From: Arthrobacter sp. QXT-31
Lineage (GTDB): Bacteria; Actinomycetota; Actinomycetes; Actinomycetales; Micrococcaceae
Assembly: GCF_001969265.1 (NCBI RefSeq)
Contig: NZ_CP019304.1
Coordinates: forward strand, 2,356,001-2,420,000
Direction of reading: 5' to 3'
DNA length: 64,000 nt
The position numbers and the translations under genes were made by a program. Within the stretch, counting starts at the first letter, position 1. Each line of letters begins with the position of its first letter. Shown piece after piece: positions 63,268-64,000 of the stretch. The notes beneath the pieces are model-generated. The model saw only the letters and a program-made list of their open reading frames with translations. It did no database searches and had not been told where the DNA came from.

Positions 63268-64000
63268 TTAGGAACGCCCGACGCCGGACGCCTGGCCGGG
63301 CGCCGGCGCGATGGCGTGGGGGACGGTCACCAAAGCGAGCACACCCAGCAGCGCGGCACCGGCGAAGACGTAGAAGCCCCACGGGTAGGCGACGCCGGCG
63401 GCGACCAGCGTTCCCGCGACGGCCGGTCCCATGATCGCGCCAAGACGCCCGACTCCCGCCGCGAAACCCAGGGCCGTGCCGCGGAGCCGTGCCGGGAAGA
63501 GCTGGCTGACCCAGGCGTAGACGAGGACCTGCGAGCTGAAGACGAAGACGCCGGTCACGAACACGGCAGCGTTGAGCAGGAATTCGCTCTGCATCTTGAT
63601 GCTGAGGACGGCGAGGAAGAGGGCGGACAGGCCGAACCAGAGGAGCACGATTTTCTTGGTGCCGTGCTTGTCGGCCAGGATGCCGGCCACGATCAGGCCC
63701 ACAACCGCGCCCACGTTGAGCACCAGCAACAGCACCAGGCCGGTGCTCACGGTGTACCCGGCGGAGGACATGAGCTGCGGCAGCCAGGTGTTCAGGCCGT
63801 ACACCAGCAGGAGCCCCATGAAGGATGCCACCGCAATTCCCAGGGCAACCAGCGGATACGGCTTGCGGGTGAGGTCGCGGAAGCTGGCACCGTCGTCGGT
63901 CTGGTCGGCTGCCAGCAGTGACGCCGGCGCGGCCTCGGGCTCTGCCGCCGGAACGGCGATGTGACGGTGCGGCCGGGCCGGCCCGCCCCGCCGGGCTTCT
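63268..64000 (-). CDS. AAHS-type MFS aromatic-acid permease (C-terminal part, start outside window)
   Basis: At least 243 residues are visible; the frame is open to the right edge, so the start is outside. 'FMGLLLVYGLNTWLPQLMSS' followed by 'AGYTVSTGLVLLLVLNVGAV' is the second-half signature of aromatic acid:H+ symporters such as PcaK/BenK. 'VAGILADKHGTKKIVL' is the second motif A. A charged central loop ('AADQTDDGASFRDLTRK') precedes it. Likely uptake of benzoate, 4-hydroxybenzoate or protocatechuate. It converges with the FUSC gene, 47 bases apart. Confidence 0.8.
   Translation of the reverse strand, partial: EARRGGPARPHRHIAVPAAEPEAAPASLLAADQTDDGASFRDLTRKPYPLVALGIAVASFMGLLLVYGLNTWLPQLMSSAGYTVSTGLVLLLVLNVGAVVGLIVAGILADKHGTKKIVLLWFGLSALFLAVLSIKMQSEFLLNAAVFVTGVFVFSSQVLVYAWVSQLFPARLRGTALGFAAGVGRLGAIMGPAVAGTLVAAGVAYPWGFYVFAGAALLGVLALVTVPHAIAPAPGQASGVGRS

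Noticed and set aside
1..64000. tRNA, rRNA and CRISPR arrays
   Set aside because: No cloverleaf with CCA-side consensus, rRNA-like segment or regularly spaced direct repeat with unique spacers was noticed on reading both strands; only the riboswitch stands out as structured RNA.

Overview
The window is high-GC actinobacterial chromosome. Codon use, gene families (PcaR-type IclR regulators, actinobacterial 13E12/DUF222-HNH genes, QsuB, an NlpC/P60 gene behind a c-di-AMP riboswitch) and the density of catabolic operons suggest an Arthrobacter/Pseudarthrobacter-like soil organism. This is inferred from gene content; no 16S rRNA or other marker is present. No rRNA, tRNA, CRISPR array or prophage was seen.

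Layout. (1) 1-800: end of a BNR-repeat protein, a MoaD/ThiS-like protein and a small unknown gene. (2) 977-8795, minus strand: an eight-gene catabolic operon (LLM flavin monooxygenase, amine oxidase, two flavin reductases, SnoaL/NTF2-like protein, aldehyde dehydrogenase, two FAH-fold enzymes). It is divergent from an MFS permease and an IclR regulator, and followed by an island of very small genes at 11480-13084. Six operator-like sites, each three GTTCA/TGAAC half-sites at an exact 10-bp period, join these units into one probable IclR regulon; five of the six sit at or just downstream of recognisable promoters. I regard this as the most novel part of the window. (3) 13180-18794: two GH13 enzymes, a flavin-dependent oxidoreductase and an ATP-dependent DNA ligase. 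(4) 18945-32349: a complete quinate/shikimate to protocatechuate to beta-ketoadipate route (transporter, IclR, aroE/qsuD-like, qsuB, pcaHGBDC, pcaFIJ, pcaR). (5) 32396-41652: a frameshifted DUF222-HNH gene, then an amide/carbamoyl hydrolase cluster with M20 peptidases, amidohydrolase, MHS permease and PucR regulator. (6) 41793-46014: the three-gene NAD(P) transhydrogenase, then a riboswitch-controlled LysM-NlpC/P60 cell-wall hydrolase. (7) 46165-47237: an IS481-family element. (8) 47239-53599: lysine/arginine export pair (LysG/ArgP and LysE), MocR regulator with DapA-like lyase, MFS protein, diacylglycerol kinase. (9) 53639-58731: hydantoin/ureide-type operon with GntR regulator and permease, divergent from an aldo/keto reductase. 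(10) 59955-64000: ACT-domain membrane protein, secreted propeller protein, FUSC protein, and the end of an aromatic-acid permease.

How the genes work together. Most of the window is nutrient scavenging. Dedicated regulators (three IclR, one PucR, one GntR-FCD, one MocR, one LysR) each stand beside a permease or an enzyme set. The protocatechuate genes convert shikimate-pool compounds to succinyl-CoA and acetyl-CoA. The first operon probably opens a ring or oxidises an amine with a two-component flavin monooxygenase, then uses aldehyde oxidation and hydratase/FAH steps to reach central metabolism; its substrate cannot be read from the sequence.

Several long intergenic palindromes resemble REP/MITE-like elements. 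They lie at 28664-28729, 31398-31463 and 60897-60959.
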